Below are positions 8,390 to 16,670 of a stretch of DNA of 64,000 nucleotides, in pieces (position 1 is the first letter of the stretch; every line of letters begins with the position of its first letter). The notes below the pieces were generated by a model, which was given only the letters and a program-made list of their open reading frames with translations, was not told the origin of the DNA and did not search any database. The DNA comes from Nocardioides seonyuensis (GTDB lineage: Bacteria; Actinomycetota; Actinomycetes; Propionibacteriales; Nocardioidaceae). The position numbers and the translations under genes were made by a program. The stretch lies in NCBI RefSeq assembly GCF_004683965.1, contig NZ_CP038436.1:1922001-1986000 (forward strand), in the 5' to 3' direction.

Positions 8390-8760
8390 GTCGCACCTCG
8401 ACCGGTCCGGTGCGGCTGTCGGAGCTCGCCGACTGGCAGGAGGTGGACCGATCCACCATGACCACCCAGGTGCAACGCCTGGAGGCCCTTGGCCTGGTCG
8501 ACCGCACCTCTGATCCGCGAGACGGTCGCGCGGTCCTGGTCGCCTCCACGGCCGCCGGTGCCACACGCCACCGACGCACCAAGCAGACCGCCCGAGACCT
8601 CTACAGCCAGCTCATCGCCGACTGGCCCGAGGACGACCTGGAGGCCGCAGCCAAGATCGCCCGCCGCCTCAGCGAGACACTGGAGCAGCGCAAGCCCCCC
8701 GCTCGCTCAGCGGCAGGGCCGCCGAAGGCGATCGCCAGGGACTCGCCCGGTCAGACGTAG
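8390..8760 (+). pseudogene. N-terminally truncated MarR-family regulator
   Basis: The frame contains a recognisable MarR winged helix: VRLSELADWQEVDRSTMTTQ (recognition helix), LEALGLV, and the wing RTSDPRDGRAVLV, then a C-terminal dimerisation helix to TGA 8760. The first ~40 residues of a MarR protein (helices 1-2) are missing. The upstream frame is open to 8080 but runs antisense to the 3-hydroxyacyl-CoA dehydrogenase and does not resemble MarR. No convincing RBS or -10 box serves an internal GTG/ATG (for example 8410 or 8458). Probably non-functional, though a short DNA-binding fragment could still be made. It overlaps the AccD3-like gene by 10 bp at the 3' ends. Confidence 0.6.
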
Positions 8761-10223
8761 CGCCGTGTGCGTGCCGACACGCGGCCCGGCCCGGCGATGA
8801 CCAGTGCCGCGAGCTCGTGCTCCAGCACGGCTCCGACGCGGCGGCAGAACTCCTCGGGCTCGTCGGCGGCGTCGGGCTTCTCGGCGACGATGCGATCGAC
8901 GATGCCGCGCTTGTAGAGGTCGATCGCCCGCACCTTCTGGGCCCGCGCCATCTCCGGTGCGTGGTCGAGGTCGCGGTGCACGATCGCCGAGGCGCCCTCG
9001 GGCGGCAGCGGCGAGAGCCAGGCGTGCTGGGCAGCGACCACGCGGTCGGCCGGCAGGAACGCCAGCGCGCCGCCGCCGTTGCCCTCGCCGAGCATCAGGC
9101 ACAGGGTCGGCGCCTCGAGGGTCACCAGGTCGGCGAGCGAGCGAGCGATCTCGCCCGCCAGCCCGCCGTTCTCGGCATCGGCCGACAGCGCCGCGCCCTG
9201 GGTGTCGATGACGGTCACGAGCGGCAGCCCGAGCTCGGAGGCGAGCCTCATCCCGCGGCGCGCCTCGCGCAGGGCCTCCGGGCCCATCGGGTGGTCTGTC
9301 GTCTGGCCGCGCCGGTCCTGCCCGAGGAACACGCAGGGCGCGTTGCCGAAGCGGGCCAAGGCGATGAGGAGCCCGGGATCTGCCTCGCCCTGCCCCGTCC
9401 CGTTGAGGGGTACGACGTCGCTGGCGGCGTAGCGGAGGAGGCGTCGTACGCCGGGACGGTCGGGGCGCCGCGACCTCGTGACGCAGTCCCAGGTGTCGAC
9501 GTCGGGCACGGACTCCTGGCCGGGGTCCGCGACCGGCGCGACGCCGTCGCGGGGAGCCATCAGGATGGTGAGCGCCCGCTCGAGGATCCCGGCGATCTCC
9601 TCGGGTGGCACGACCGCGTCGATGATGCCGTGGCTGTAGAGGTTCTCGGCGGTCTGGACGTCGGCGGGGAAGTCGCGGCCGTAGAGCGCGGAGTAGACCC
9701 TCGGCCCGAGGAAGCCGACCAGGGCCCCGGGTTCGGCGACCGTCACGTGGCCGAGCGATCCCCACGACGCCATGACGCCGCCGGTGGTCGGGTTGCGGAG
9801 GTAGACGAGGTAGGGGAGGCCGGCCTTGCGGTGGGCAGCGATCGCGGCGGAGATGCGCACCATCTGGACGAAGGCGGGGGTGCCTTCCTGCATCCTCGTG
9901 CCGCCACTGACCGGAGCCGCCACGAGGGGCAGGCCTTCACGGGTCGCGCGCTCGATGCCGGCCACCACGCGGTCGGCTGCGGCCCGGCCGATCGACCCGG
10001 CGAGGAAGCCGAACTCGCCCACGAGCACGCCGATGCGGCGCCCCCGCAGCCGCGCCGACCCGGTCAGCACCGACTCGTCGACACCCGACTTCGCAGCCGC
10101 GGCGGCGAGCTCGGCGGCGTACTCGTCGGGGTGGTTGCTGCGGTCCGGCGGGGAGTCCCACGACTCCCAGGAACCCTCGTCGAGGACGAGGGCGATGAGG
10201 TCGCGCGCGGAGAGGCGGGTCAC
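8751..10223 (-). CDS. Acyl-CoA carboxylase carboxyltransferase, AccD3-like (AccD-AccA type fusion)
   Basis: 490 residues with two crotonase-fold halves. Residues ~45-240 resemble the AccD/beta half (GFLAGSIGRAAADRVVAGIE, PVSGGTRMQEGTPAFVQM, NPTTGGVMASWGSLG). Residues ~260-480 resemble the alpha half (QDRRGQTTDHPMGPEALREA, VIDTQGAALSADAENGG, LGEGNGGGALAFLPADRV). The arrangement matches actinobacterial AccD3 (~495 residues), which transfers carboxyl from carboxybiotin to an acyl-CoA. No zinc-ribbon cysteines are seen at the N-terminus. The biotinylated alpha subunit is not in this window. GTG 10223 lies 7 nt after a TAGCCT box, so it may be leaderless; the preceding peptidase gene ends only 10 bp upstream. 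Confidence 0.85.
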   Translation of the reverse strand: MTRLSARDLIALVLDEGSWESWDSPPDRSNHPDEYAAELAAAAAKSGVDESVLTGSARLRGRRIGVLVGEFGFLAGSIGRAAADRVVAGIERATREGLPLVAAPVSGGTRMQEGTPAFVQMVRISAAIAAHRKAGLPYLVYLRNPTTGGVMASWGSLGHVTVAEPGALVGFLGPRVYSALYGRDFPADVQTAENLYSHGIIDAVVPPEEIAGILERALTILMAPRDGVAPVADPGQESVPDVDTWDCVTRSRRPDRPGVRRLLRYAASDVVPLNGTGQGEADPGLLIALARFGNAPCVFLGQDRRGQTTDHPMGPEALREARRGMRLASELGLPLVTVIDTQGAALSADAENGGLAGEIARSLADLVTLEAPTLCLMLGEGNGGGALAFLPADRVVAAQHAWLSPLPPEGASAIVHRDLDHAPEMARAQKVRAIDLYKRGIVDRIVAEKPDAADEPEEFCRRVGAVLEHELAALVIAGPGRVSARTRRYV

Positions 10224-10233
10224 CTGCGCGAGG

Positions 10234-11694
10234 CTAGCCCGTCGGTACTCCGCGCTCCGGGGTCGTCTCGCCCATGATCCACGCCTCGAAGAAGTCGGAC
10301 AGCTCGAGACCGGTCTCGCGCTCCCAGTGGGCGTACATCTGCGAGCGCGTCACGGAGGTGTTGTCGTGCTCCTCGAGCCAGCGCGCGGCGATGTCGAAGA
10401 ACCTCCGGTCGCCGAGCTCGAGGCGCAGCTCGTTCCACATCAGCGCCGGCGGGTAGTAGATGTTGGACTCGCCGAAGCTGCCCGGGTCATAGGCCCCCGG
10501 GGCACCGTGCTGGCGCCGCAGCGTGCGGTCGGCGGCGCGGGCGGCCGAGACCGTCCCGGCGATCGGGCGCACGTCGTGGTCGTCCTCCCAGAGCCACTGC
10601 AGCAGCATGGTCATGCCCTCGTTGAGCCACACGTCGCGCCAGTCGGCGGGCGAGACCTGGTCGCCGTACCACTGGTGCACGAGCTCGTGGACGATCACCG
10701 GCGCCGAGAGCACGTAGTCGGTGCTGCCGAGGGTCACCATCGTCTGGGTCTCCATCGCGCTCTGGGAGTCGGTGACGACCATCCCGAGGCTGGGGAAGGG
10801 GTAGTGCCCGAGACGCTCCTCGATCCAGTCCACGGCCGCGGCGGCGACCCTCACCTTCCGTGCCGCGTCGGGCATGTCGCGCGGGACCCAGTAGTCGACG
10901 CGGAGACCGTCCTCGGTGGTGTTGCTCGAGCGGACGTGGTCGGCGATGGCCACGGTGACGAGGTACGACGCCGCGGGCTCGGTCAGCTGCCAGCTCGTCG
11001 TGGTCGTCTCCTCGCCCCGCTCGAGCGAGACGAGCCGGCCGTTCGCGACGCCGGTCCAGGGCGAAGGGGCCTCGATGGTGAAGTCGTAGAGGGCCTTGTC
11101 GGAGGGGTGGTCGTTGACGGGGTACCAGGTGTGGGCGCCGTAGGGCTCCTGCATCGTCCACACCTCGCCGTCGTCCGTGACGGTGAAGCCCAGGCTCGTG
11201 AAGTCCGAGCGAGTGGTGGGTGCCGGCACCGGGCGGGGCCGGCCGACGTAGATGACCACCAGCTCGTAGCGGACGTCCTTCTCGACCGGGGCAAGGAAGA
11301 CGAGGTCGTCGCCCCGTCGTCGGGTGGTGACGTGCTCGCCGTCCAGGGTCGACCCCAGGACGCGCATCGGCGGTGCCAGGTCGAGCTGGAAGCTCGACGC
11401 GTCGCGGGTCGCCCGGAACGTGATCCTGGCGTACGCGGACAGCTTGCGTGCCGTGGGGATCCACCGGAGGTCGAGGTCGTAGTGGAGCGCGTCCACGCGC
11501 GGGTCGCCGACGTCGGGGTAGACCGAGTCCTCACGGGGACTCGACAGCGCGAGGTCGAGGTCGCGATGTCCCGGGGTCGAGCCCCCCGTCGTCTCCGTGG
11601 CCGCGGGCGTGTCGGGTGAGGCGGACCTGGGCTCGGTGCCGGACGTCGTGCAGCCGGCGAGGAGGGCGAGGGTCGCGAGTGCCGCGACCCTCAC
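10234..11694 (-). CDS. M1-family zinc metallopeptidase, predicted lipoprotein
   Basis: 486 residues from GTG 11694. The start is a lipoprotein signal peptide (RVAALATLALLAGCTT; lipidated Cys ~16). An aminopeptidase-N-like beta domain with DALHYDLDLRW follows, then the gluzincin site HELVHQWYGD (two His zinc ligands) and, ~18 residues on, WLNEGMT providing the third ligand Glu. The usual substrate motif GAMEN is degenerate (SAMETQTMVTLGS). At 486 residues it lacks the long C-terminal domain of PepN. The GTG overlaps the sigma-factor TGA as GTGA, implying translational coupling. It probably trims peptides at the outer face of the membrane. Confidence 0.88.
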   Translation of the reverse strand: MRVAALATLALLAGCTTSGTEPRSASPDTPAATETTGGSTPGHRDLDLALSSPREDSVYPDVGDPRVDALHYDLDLRWIPTARKLSAYARITFRATRDASSFQLDLAPPMRVLGSTLDGEHVTTRRRGDDLVFLAPVEKDVRYELVVIYVGRPRPVPAPTTRSDFTSLGFTVTDDGEVWTMQEPYGAHTWYPVNDHPSDKALYDFTIEAPSPWTGVANGRLVSLERGEETTTTSWQLTEPAASYLVTVAIADHVRSSNTTEDGLRVDYWVPRDMPDAARKVRVAAAAVDWIEERLGHYPFPSLGMVVTDSQSAMETQTMVTLGSTDYVLSAPVIVHELVHQWYGDQVSPADWRDVWLNEGMTMLLQWLWEDDHDVRPIAGTVSAARAADRTLRRQHGAPGAYDPGSFGESNIYYPPALMWNELRLELGDRRFFDIAARWLEEHDNTSVTRSQMYAHWERETGLELSDFFEAWIMGETTPERGVPTG

Positions 11695-12272
11695 GCGTCG
11701 CCCCGGAGCAGGGGGCGCACCAGCTTGCGGCCGTGGTGGATCTGCGCCTTGACGGTGCCGAGCGGGACGTCGACGAGCTCGGCGATCTCGTCGTAGGGCA
11801 GGCCGTAGACGTCGCGCAGCAGCAGGGGGTCGACGAACTGCGGGTGGTCGCGCTCGATCGTCTCCATCGCCTCGAGCAGGTCGAGGCGGGTGCCGGCGAT
11901 GACGCTGGTGGTGCGCGGGTCGGGACGGTCGTGGCCGAACACATCGGTGTCGATCGGGGTCGCGAGGTTCTTCAGCCGTCGGTAGGTCGAGCGGGCGCTG
12001 TTGACCGCCACGACGTGCAGCCAGGTCGTGAAGCGGCCGCGCCCGCCCCACGAGTCGATCTTCGTGGCCACGTTGAGCATCGCCTCCTGGCAGGCGTCCT
12101 CGGCGTCGCTCGAGTAGGGCAGGACCCCCCGGCAGATGTTGAGCACCCGCGGACGTATCGCACCGAGGAGGTCCTCGAGCGCGTCCCGATCGCCATCGCG
12201 GGCGCGGCGCGCGAGGTCGTCGATGTCGTCCGGCGACAGGGCCGGGCCTTGGGGGTCCCCGGGAGTGATCAC
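11691..12272 (-). CDS. ECF RNA polymerase sigma factor
   Basis: 193 residues. Region 2 (residues ~30-100) contains EDACQEAMLNVATKIDSWGG (the -10-recognising helix) and RFTTWLHVVAVNSARSTYRR. Region 4 (~130-190) contains VYGLPYDEIAELVDVPLGTV and KAQIHHGRKLVRPLL (helix-turn-helix). There is no anti-sigma gene next to it; instead it is translationally coupled to the M1 peptidase lipoprotein. GTG 12272 is preceded by TATCGT at 7 nt, so the mRNA is probably leaderless. Its promoter overlaps that of the divergent kinase. Confidence 0.88.
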   Translation of the reverse strand: MITPGDPQGPALSPDDIDDLARRARDGDRDALEDLLGAIRPRVLNICRGVLPYSSDAEDACQEAMLNVATKIDSWGGRGRFTTWLHVVAVNSARSTYRRLKNLATPIDTDVFGHDRPDPRTTSVIAGTRLDLLEAMETIERDHPQFVDPLLLRDVYGLPYDEIAELVDVPLGTVKAQIHHGRKLVRPLLRGDA

Positions 12273-12279
12273 CTCGGCA

Positions 12280-12287
12280 ACGATAAT
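12280..12287. promoter_or_regulatory. Overlapping divergent -10 boxes, both leaderless
   Basis: On the plus strand GATAAT (12282-12287) ends 6 nt before GTG 12294. On the minus strand TATCGT (12285-12280) ends 7 nt before GTG 12272. The two boxes share four base pairs, and only 21 bp separate the two start codons. Polymerase bound for one gene must exclude the other. Confidence 0.6.
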
Positions 12288-12293
12288 GCGGGG

Positions 12294-13757
12294 GTGTCAG
12301 CCCCTTCCCGCCTCGGCCGCTACCCGGTGCGGCGCCGACTCGGCGCCGGAGCGTTCGCGACGGTCTGGCTGGCCTACGACGAGCACCTCGACTCCGAGGT
12401 CGCGATCAAGGTGCTGGCCGACAACTGGACCGAGGACCTCCACGTCCGGCAGCGCTTCGTCGAGGAGGGGCGCTTCCTGCGCAAGGTCGAGTCCCCCCAC
12501 GTGGTCAACGTCTACGACGCCGGCGAGCTGTCCGACGGGCGGCCGTTCCTGGTGATGTCGTACGCCGACCAGGGCACCCTCGCCGACCGCCTCGAGCTCG
12601 GGCGCCTCTCACCCGCCCAGGCGCTCCACGTGGTCGACCAGGTCGGGCAGGGCCTGGACGCGCTGCACGCCCGCGGCGTCCTGCACCGCGACGTGAAGCC
12701 GGCCAACGTGCTGTTCCGCACGGTCGACCGGGGGAGGTCGGGGCAGGAAGCCGCGTCCGAGGTGTGCGCCATGCTCGGCGACCTCGGGCTCGGCAAGGCC
12801 ATGGACATGTCCTCGCGGCTCACCATGATCGGCGGCACGCCCACCTTCGTCGCGCCGGAGCAGGCCAGGGGCGAGGCGCTCGACGCCCGCGCCGACCAGT
12901 ACTCCCTCGCCGCGCTGGCCTACCTCCTGCTCACCGGTCGCGCGCCCTTCGACCACCAGACGCTCACCGCGGCCGCCGATCCCGAGCCACCGGCACCCCT
13001 CGACCACGGCTTCCCCGACGAGGCCGACGCCGTGGTCCGTCGGGCCCTGTCACCGCGCCGCGAGGAGCGCTACGACGACGTGCCGTCCTTCGTCGCCGCC
13101 CTCGCCGCAACCCTGGGCGAGCAGCGAGACGACGAGAGGATGTGGACCCCCACCGCGACGCGCATCGGCCCGCACCCGGGCACCGACGCCACCGAGGCGC
13201 TGCGCCCGGACCCTGCGTCCGACCGAGCGGGCCGGCCGCGATGGCACTGGCTGGCTGCCGGCGCGCTCGCGCTGGTCGTCGGCGCGGGGGCGGGCTGGGC
13301 GGTCGAGCGTGCCGTCTCCACCGAGCGCGACGTCGACGACGAGACCGGCACCATCTCGGTCACGGTCCCCGAGGAGTGGGCGAGCGTCGACGCCGGCTCG
13401 TGGACGCCGCCGGGCGCCGACGCGGAGTTCGCCTCGATCTCGGCCGGGACCCGACCGGGGTGGAACAGTCGGGACCGTCCTGCTCCCGGGGTGTTCGCGG
13501 GGCTGCTGCCCGGTGACGAGCTCCCGACCGACGTGCCACCGCACCCTGAGTGCGAGACCCGCCGCGACCCGGTCTCCGGCAGCAGACTGGGCGACGCCAC
13601 GGTCACGGTCGTCTTCACCGGGTGCGAGGGGCCGGGCTTCACCGTCGAGAGGGTCGTGCAGCTCAACGCCAGCGAGCTGCTGTGGATCCAGGTGCGCAGC
13701 GAGGACCGCCCCACCGCCAACCGCGTCCTCGACCAGGTCGACGTACGCGGCAAGTGA
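12294..13757 (+). CDS. Membrane Ser/Thr protein kinase (PknB-like) with extracytoplasmic domain
   Basis: 487 residues from GTG 12294. The kinase domain covers ~8-280: glycine loop RRLGAGAFATVW, catalytic Lys in VAIKVL (residue 39), catalytic loop LHRDVKPANV, DLGLGKA in place of DFG, activation segment MIGGTPTFVAPEQ, and GxxxYS-like DQYSLAALAYLLLTGRAPF. A juxtamembrane linker is followed by one membrane segment (WLAAGALALVVGAGAGWAV, ~320-340). An extracytoplasmic domain of ~150 residues follows with conserved Cys pairs but no PASTA repeats. It may sense an envelope signal. Divergent from the sigma-factor operon through a shared promoter region, which suggests opposing regulation. Confidence 0.9.
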   Translation: MSAPSRLGRYPVRRRLGAGAFATVWLAYDEHLDSEVAIKVLADNWTEDLHVRQRFVEEGRFLRKVESPHVVNVYDAGELSDGRPFLVMSYADQGTLADRLELGRLSPAQALHVVDQVGQGLDALHARGVLHRDVKPANVLFRTVDRGRSGQEAASEVCAMLGDLGLGKAMDMSSRLTMIGGTPTFVAPEQARGEALDARADQYSLAALAYLLLTGRAPFDHQTLTAAADPEPPAPLDHGFPDEADAVVRRALSPRREERYDDVPSFVAALAATLGEQRDDERMWTPTATRIGPHPGTDATEALRPDPASDRAGRPRWHWLAAGALALVVGAGAGWAVERAVSTERDVDDETGTISVTVPEEWASVDAGSWTPPGADAEFASISAGTRPGWNSRDRPAPGVFAGLLPGDELPTDVPPHPECETRRDPVSGSRLGDATVTVVFTGCEGPGFTVERVVQLNASELLWIQVRSEDRPTANRVLDQVDVRGK

Positions 13758-13763
13758 GGTCGC

Positions 13764-14402
13764 TCAGCCGGCGCTCAAGCCGGCGACGACCCGCTCGATG
13801 AGGTCGCTCGCGCCGGGGACGTCGGCGTCCCGGCCGTGGACGACCACCTGGGCGTCCACCAGACCGTCCTCGTCGAGGTCGACCCAGCTCATGAAGCTGT
13901 GCCGGAGCCGTCCCTCGGTGCTGATGTAGGTGTACTCGATCGACGTCTTGTTGCGGCTCAGCGGGATGAACCGCTTGTCTCGGTTCGCGTCCATGGCGGC
14001 GATCTCCGTGTCGATCGCCGCGTCGGCGGTCTGGTTGCGGGAGCGGACGTCGGTCACGCGCATCACGTAGGTGTTGTTGGAGGTCTTCGGCTTCTTCCAC
14101 TTCACCACGTCGGCGGAGAGGTAGTTGGCCTTCCACCCGACCGGGACGGGGAAGACGATCGCCGAGCGCCCGGTGCCGAGCCTGGCCTCGGTCAGCTCGA
14201 TGCCGGGGAGCAGGGGCGCGTCGGTGGGGTCGTCGCGCGGCACGAAGGCCTCGTCGCCCGGCGGGCTCGGGTGCTCGGTGCCCACGGGCTGCGCGGCGCC
14301 CTCGCCGACGGAGGCGTCGGCCAGGCCCCGGGACATGCCGAACCCGCCCACCGCCCCCAGGACGACGAGCAACGCCAGCACCGCAGGACCCCGCCACGCC
14401 AT
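13764..14402 (-). CDS. Secreted or membrane-anchored protein of unknown function
   Basis: 212 residues from ATG 14402, chosen because TAGTTT lies 7 nt upstream (leaderless); a TTG three codons earlier is less likely. The N-terminus (WRGPAVLALLVVLGAVGGFG) is a signal peptide or anchor. The rest is an unrecognised polar domain with PVPVGWKANYLSADVVKWKK and SFMSWVDLDEDGLVDAQVVV. The 'VPxGW' opening and length recall the extracytoplasmic part of the adjacent kinase (VPEEWASVDAGSW), so a shared fold is possible but unproved. It converges on the kinase with only 6 bp between stops. Confidence 0.7.
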   Translation of the reverse strand: MAWRGPAVLALLVVLGAVGGFGMSRGLADASVGEGAAQPVGTEHPSPPGDEAFVPRDDPTDAPLLPGIELTEARLGTGRSAIVFPVPVGWKANYLSADVVKWKKPKTSNNTYVMRVTDVRSRNQTADAAIDTEIAAMDANRDKRFIPLSRNKTSIEYTYISTEGRLRHSFMSWVDLDEDGLVDAQVVVHGRDADVPGASDLIERVVAGLSAG

Positions 14403-14437
14403 GGGTCGCAAACTACCTCGACGGGGGAAGTGCGACC

Positions 14438-14443
14438 TACGGT
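14438..14443 (+). promoter_or_regulatory. -10 box (TACGGT) of a leaderless promoter for the amidohydrolase
   Basis: TACGGT ends 6 nt before ATG 14450; no ribosome binding site is present. The opposite gene (ATG 14402) has its own box TAGTTT at 14415-14410, so two leaderless promoters stand back to back within 48 bp. Confidence 0.55.
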
Positions 14444-14449
14444 GACGCC

Positions 14450-15946
14450 ATGCTCATCCGCAATGCCCGCCTGGTCGCCCTGGACGGCGCGGCGCCCACG
14501 GCGTCGTACGACACCTCCGAGCCGGTCGACGTCCTCGTCGAGGACGGCTTGGTGACTCAGGTGGGGACCGCGCTGGCGTACGACGGCGAGGTGCACGACG
14601 CCGCCGGCGCGTGGCTGATGCCGGGCCTGTGGGACCAGCACGTCCACCTCGCCCAGTGGACGATGTCCAGTTCGCGGCTCGACCTGGCGCCGGCGAGGTC
14701 TGCGGCCCAGGCCGTCGAGCTGGTGGCCGCACGGCTCGAGGCGTGGCCGGACAGGCCCGTGATCGGCTACGGCCACCGACCGACGGCCTGGCCGGAGGAA
14801 CCCTTGGTCGGGATGCTCGACGCGCTCGACACCGACCAGCCGATCGTGCTGATCTCGGGCGACGCCCACCACGCCTGGCTCAACACCACCGCCCTGGTCC
14901 ACCTCGCCCTGCCCGTGCGGCAGGGGATGGTCGCCGAGACCGAGTGGTTTGCGATCTTCGGGCGCCTGCGCACGATCCTCGGCGACGACGGCACCGGGCC
15001 GGAGGCCTACCGCCGCACCCTGGAGGACGCCGCGGCGCTCGGCGTCGTCGGGCTGACCGACTACGAGTTCAGCGGCGGTGTCGATGACTGGGTGGCGCGG
15101 TGGGGGGAGGGCGCCGACCTGCTCCGCGTCCGGATGGCGACGTACGCCGACGGCCTCGACGACGTGATGGCCCGGGGCCTCCGCACCGGCGACCCGCTGG
15201 CGGGCGACCCCCGCCTGACGATGGGGTCGCTGAAGATCATCAGCGACGGCTCCCTCAACACCAGGACCGCGTGGTGCTGCGAGCCCTACGCCGGGCCGTC
15301 ACCGCTGGGGTTCCCCCACGGCCAGCCCAACCAGACGAGCGAGGAGCTGCGCGACCTGCTTGCCCGCGCGACCGCCCACGGTCTCACCGTCGCGGTGCAC
15401 GCCCTGGGGGACCGGGCGGTCACCGAGGCCCTCGACGCCTTCGAGACCACGGGTGCGCAGGGGACCATCGAGCACGCCCAGCTGATCCGGCGCGAGGACG
15501 TACGACGCCTCGCCGACCTCGGTGTCACCGCCAGCGTCCAGCCCGCCCACCTGCTCGACGACCGTGAGGTGAGCGAGCGCCTCTGGCCCGATCGCGGTGA
15601 CCGCTCCTTCGCGCTGCGGTGGATGCTCGACGACGGCGTGCGACTGGCCATGGGGTCGGACGCTCCCGTCGCGCGCCTCGACCCCTGGCTGGCGGCGGCC
15701 GCCGCCGTGCACCGCAGCCTCGACGATGACCCGTGGCACCCCGAGCAGTCGATCACCGCGCGTGAGGCGCTGGCCGCGTCCACCGACGGCTGGGGCACCG
15801 TGGCCACCGGCCACCCCGGCGACCTCGTCCTGCTCGGCGCAGACCCGCTCGAGGGCGGCGATGACGCCGATCACGCGGCTCGGCTGCGCGGCTTCGCCGA
15901 CCACGTCCTCGCCACCTGGGTCGCGGGGCAACAGGCCTTCGGCTGA
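14450..15946 (+). CDS. Amidohydrolase-family metal-dependent hydrolase (YtcJ-like)
   Basis: 498 residues. Composite-domain strand MLIRNARLVALDG at the N-terminus, then PGLWDQHVHLAQW with the HxH metal ligands (~residues 64-66). Further features are LKIISDGSLNTRTAW, VAVHALGDRAVTEALD (metal His), GTIEHAQLIRREDV (His), and LAMGSDAPVARLDPW (catalytic Asp, ~405). The closing strands GDLVLLGADPLE complete the composite sheet. The order matches YtcJ/N-substituted formamide deformylase-like amidohydrolases, which cleave amide or imide bonds. The physiological substrate is unknown. No operon partner. Confidence 0.88.
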   Translation: MLIRNARLVALDGAAPTASYDTSEPVDVLVEDGLVTQVGTALAYDGEVHDAAGAWLMPGLWDQHVHLAQWTMSSSRLDLAPARSAAQAVELVAARLEAWPDRPVIGYGHRPTAWPEEPLVGMLDALDTDQPIVLISGDAHHAWLNTTALVHLALPVRQGMVAETEWFAIFGRLRTILGDDGTGPEAYRRTLEDAAALGVVGLTDYEFSGGVDDWVARWGEGADLLRVRMATYADGLDDVMARGLRTGDPLAGDPRLTMGSLKIISDGSLNTRTAWCCEPYAGPSPLGFPHGQPNQTSEELRDLLARATAHGLTVAVHALGDRAVTEALDAFETTGAQGTIEHAQLIRREDVRRLADLGVTASVQPAHLLDDREVSERLWPDRGDRSFALRWMLDDGVRLAMGSDAPVARLDPWLAAAAAVHRSLDDDPWHPEQSITAREALAASTDGWGTVATGHPGDLVLLGADPLEGGDDADHAARLRGFADHVLATWVAGQQAFG

Positions 15947-15987
15947 GGCAGCTCGGTGCCAGAGGATTGAAGACGGCGTCACGTGGG

Positions 15988-15993
15988 TAGCGT
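15988..15993 (+). promoter_or_regulatory. -10 box (TAGCGT) of a leaderless promoter for the 16000-18477 operon
   Basis: TAGCGT ends 6 nt before GTG 16000. It sets the start of the first gene and places the whole four-gene module under one short promoter. Confidence 0.55.
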
Positions 15994-15999
15994 TGCCGC

Positions 16000-16386
16000 G
16001 TGGATCGTCAGCCTGACCAGTGGCCCGACGCCGGAGCAGGCGCACCTGCGCGTCCGGTGCTGGTGCCGCCCGTCCTCTACCTGCCCGTCGAGGTGGACGA
16101 CGCCGGCGCCGTGCGCGACGTGCGGATGATCAAGCTCGGCGACGGCCGCGTCGCCCTGTGCGCCTACACCGCGCTCGACAGGTTCGTCGCCTGCTGGGGC
16201 GCTGCGCAGCCCTGGGCCCTGGTCAACACCGCCGACCTGCCGGGGATCCACGACCAGAAGCCGTTCGACGTCAAGCTCCTCGACGTGCTGGTGCCCGAGC
16301 CGGTGCGCTCGTCCCGACCTGAGCCATTGCATCTCGAGGAGCGCCCGGTCGAGGAAGGTCCGACACAGGAAGGTGGCCAGGCATGA
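16000..16386 (+). CDS. SAV_915-like (SseB-N-like) protein
   Basis: 128 residues. LYLPVEVDDAGAVRDVRMIK followed by DGRVALCAYTALDRFVACWG and AAQPWALVNTADL is the pattern of the SAV_915/SseB N-terminal-like domain found beside type VII secretion substrates in actinobacteria. The C-terminal ~25 residues are acidic and disordered. No signal peptide. First gene of a tightly overlapped operon (its TGA overlaps the next ATG as ATGA). It may act as a chaperone or regulator for the downstream effector; that is inferred from context. Confidence 0.75.
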   Translation: MDRQPDQWPDAGAGAPARPVLVPPVLYLPVEVDDAGAVRDVRMIKLGDGRVALCAYTALDRFVACWGAAQPWALVNTADLPGIHDQKPFDVKLLDVLVPEPVRSSRPEPLHLEERPVEEGPTQEGGQA

Positions 16387-16670
16387 CCCTCCGCCTGACC
16401 GCGGGGACGGCCGAGGCCGTCGCCGCGCAGCACGACACCGCCGCATCGAAGATCGATGGGTCCGCGACGGGAGCGCCCAGCGCCCTGGACGCCGGCATCG
16501 GCACCTCCTACCTCAGCGAGATCATCGCCGCCGTGTCACAGACCGCCGGTGAGATCGCTGCGCTGAACGGTGGGATCGCGGCCCAGGTCCGGGACGCCGC
16601 CGACGACCTCGGGGAGACCGAGCAGCAGGTCGGCGCCGACTTCCGCGAGATGAACGGCCACCTCCAGTGA
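16383..16670 (+). CDS. Small helical protein resembling EspC/WXG100-like type VII secretion targets
   Basis: 95 residues, all predicted helix with a turn near the middle, Ala/Gly/Ser rich, no Cys and no signal peptide. The C-terminal half (AQVRDAADDLGETEQQVGAD) resembles the EspC/DUF-type WXG100 relatives that pair with larger effectors for ESX export. A WxG turn is absent. It overlaps the gene on each side (ATGA upstream, GTGA downstream), so it is translated in coupled fashion with the 365-residue protein. It probably forms a co-secreted heterodimer with the next protein's N-terminal domain. Confidence 0.7.
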   Translation: MTLRLTAGTAEAVAAQHDTAASKIDGSATGAPSALDAGIGTSYLSEIIAAVSQTAGEIAALNGGIAAQVRDAADDLGETEQQVGADFREMNGHLQ

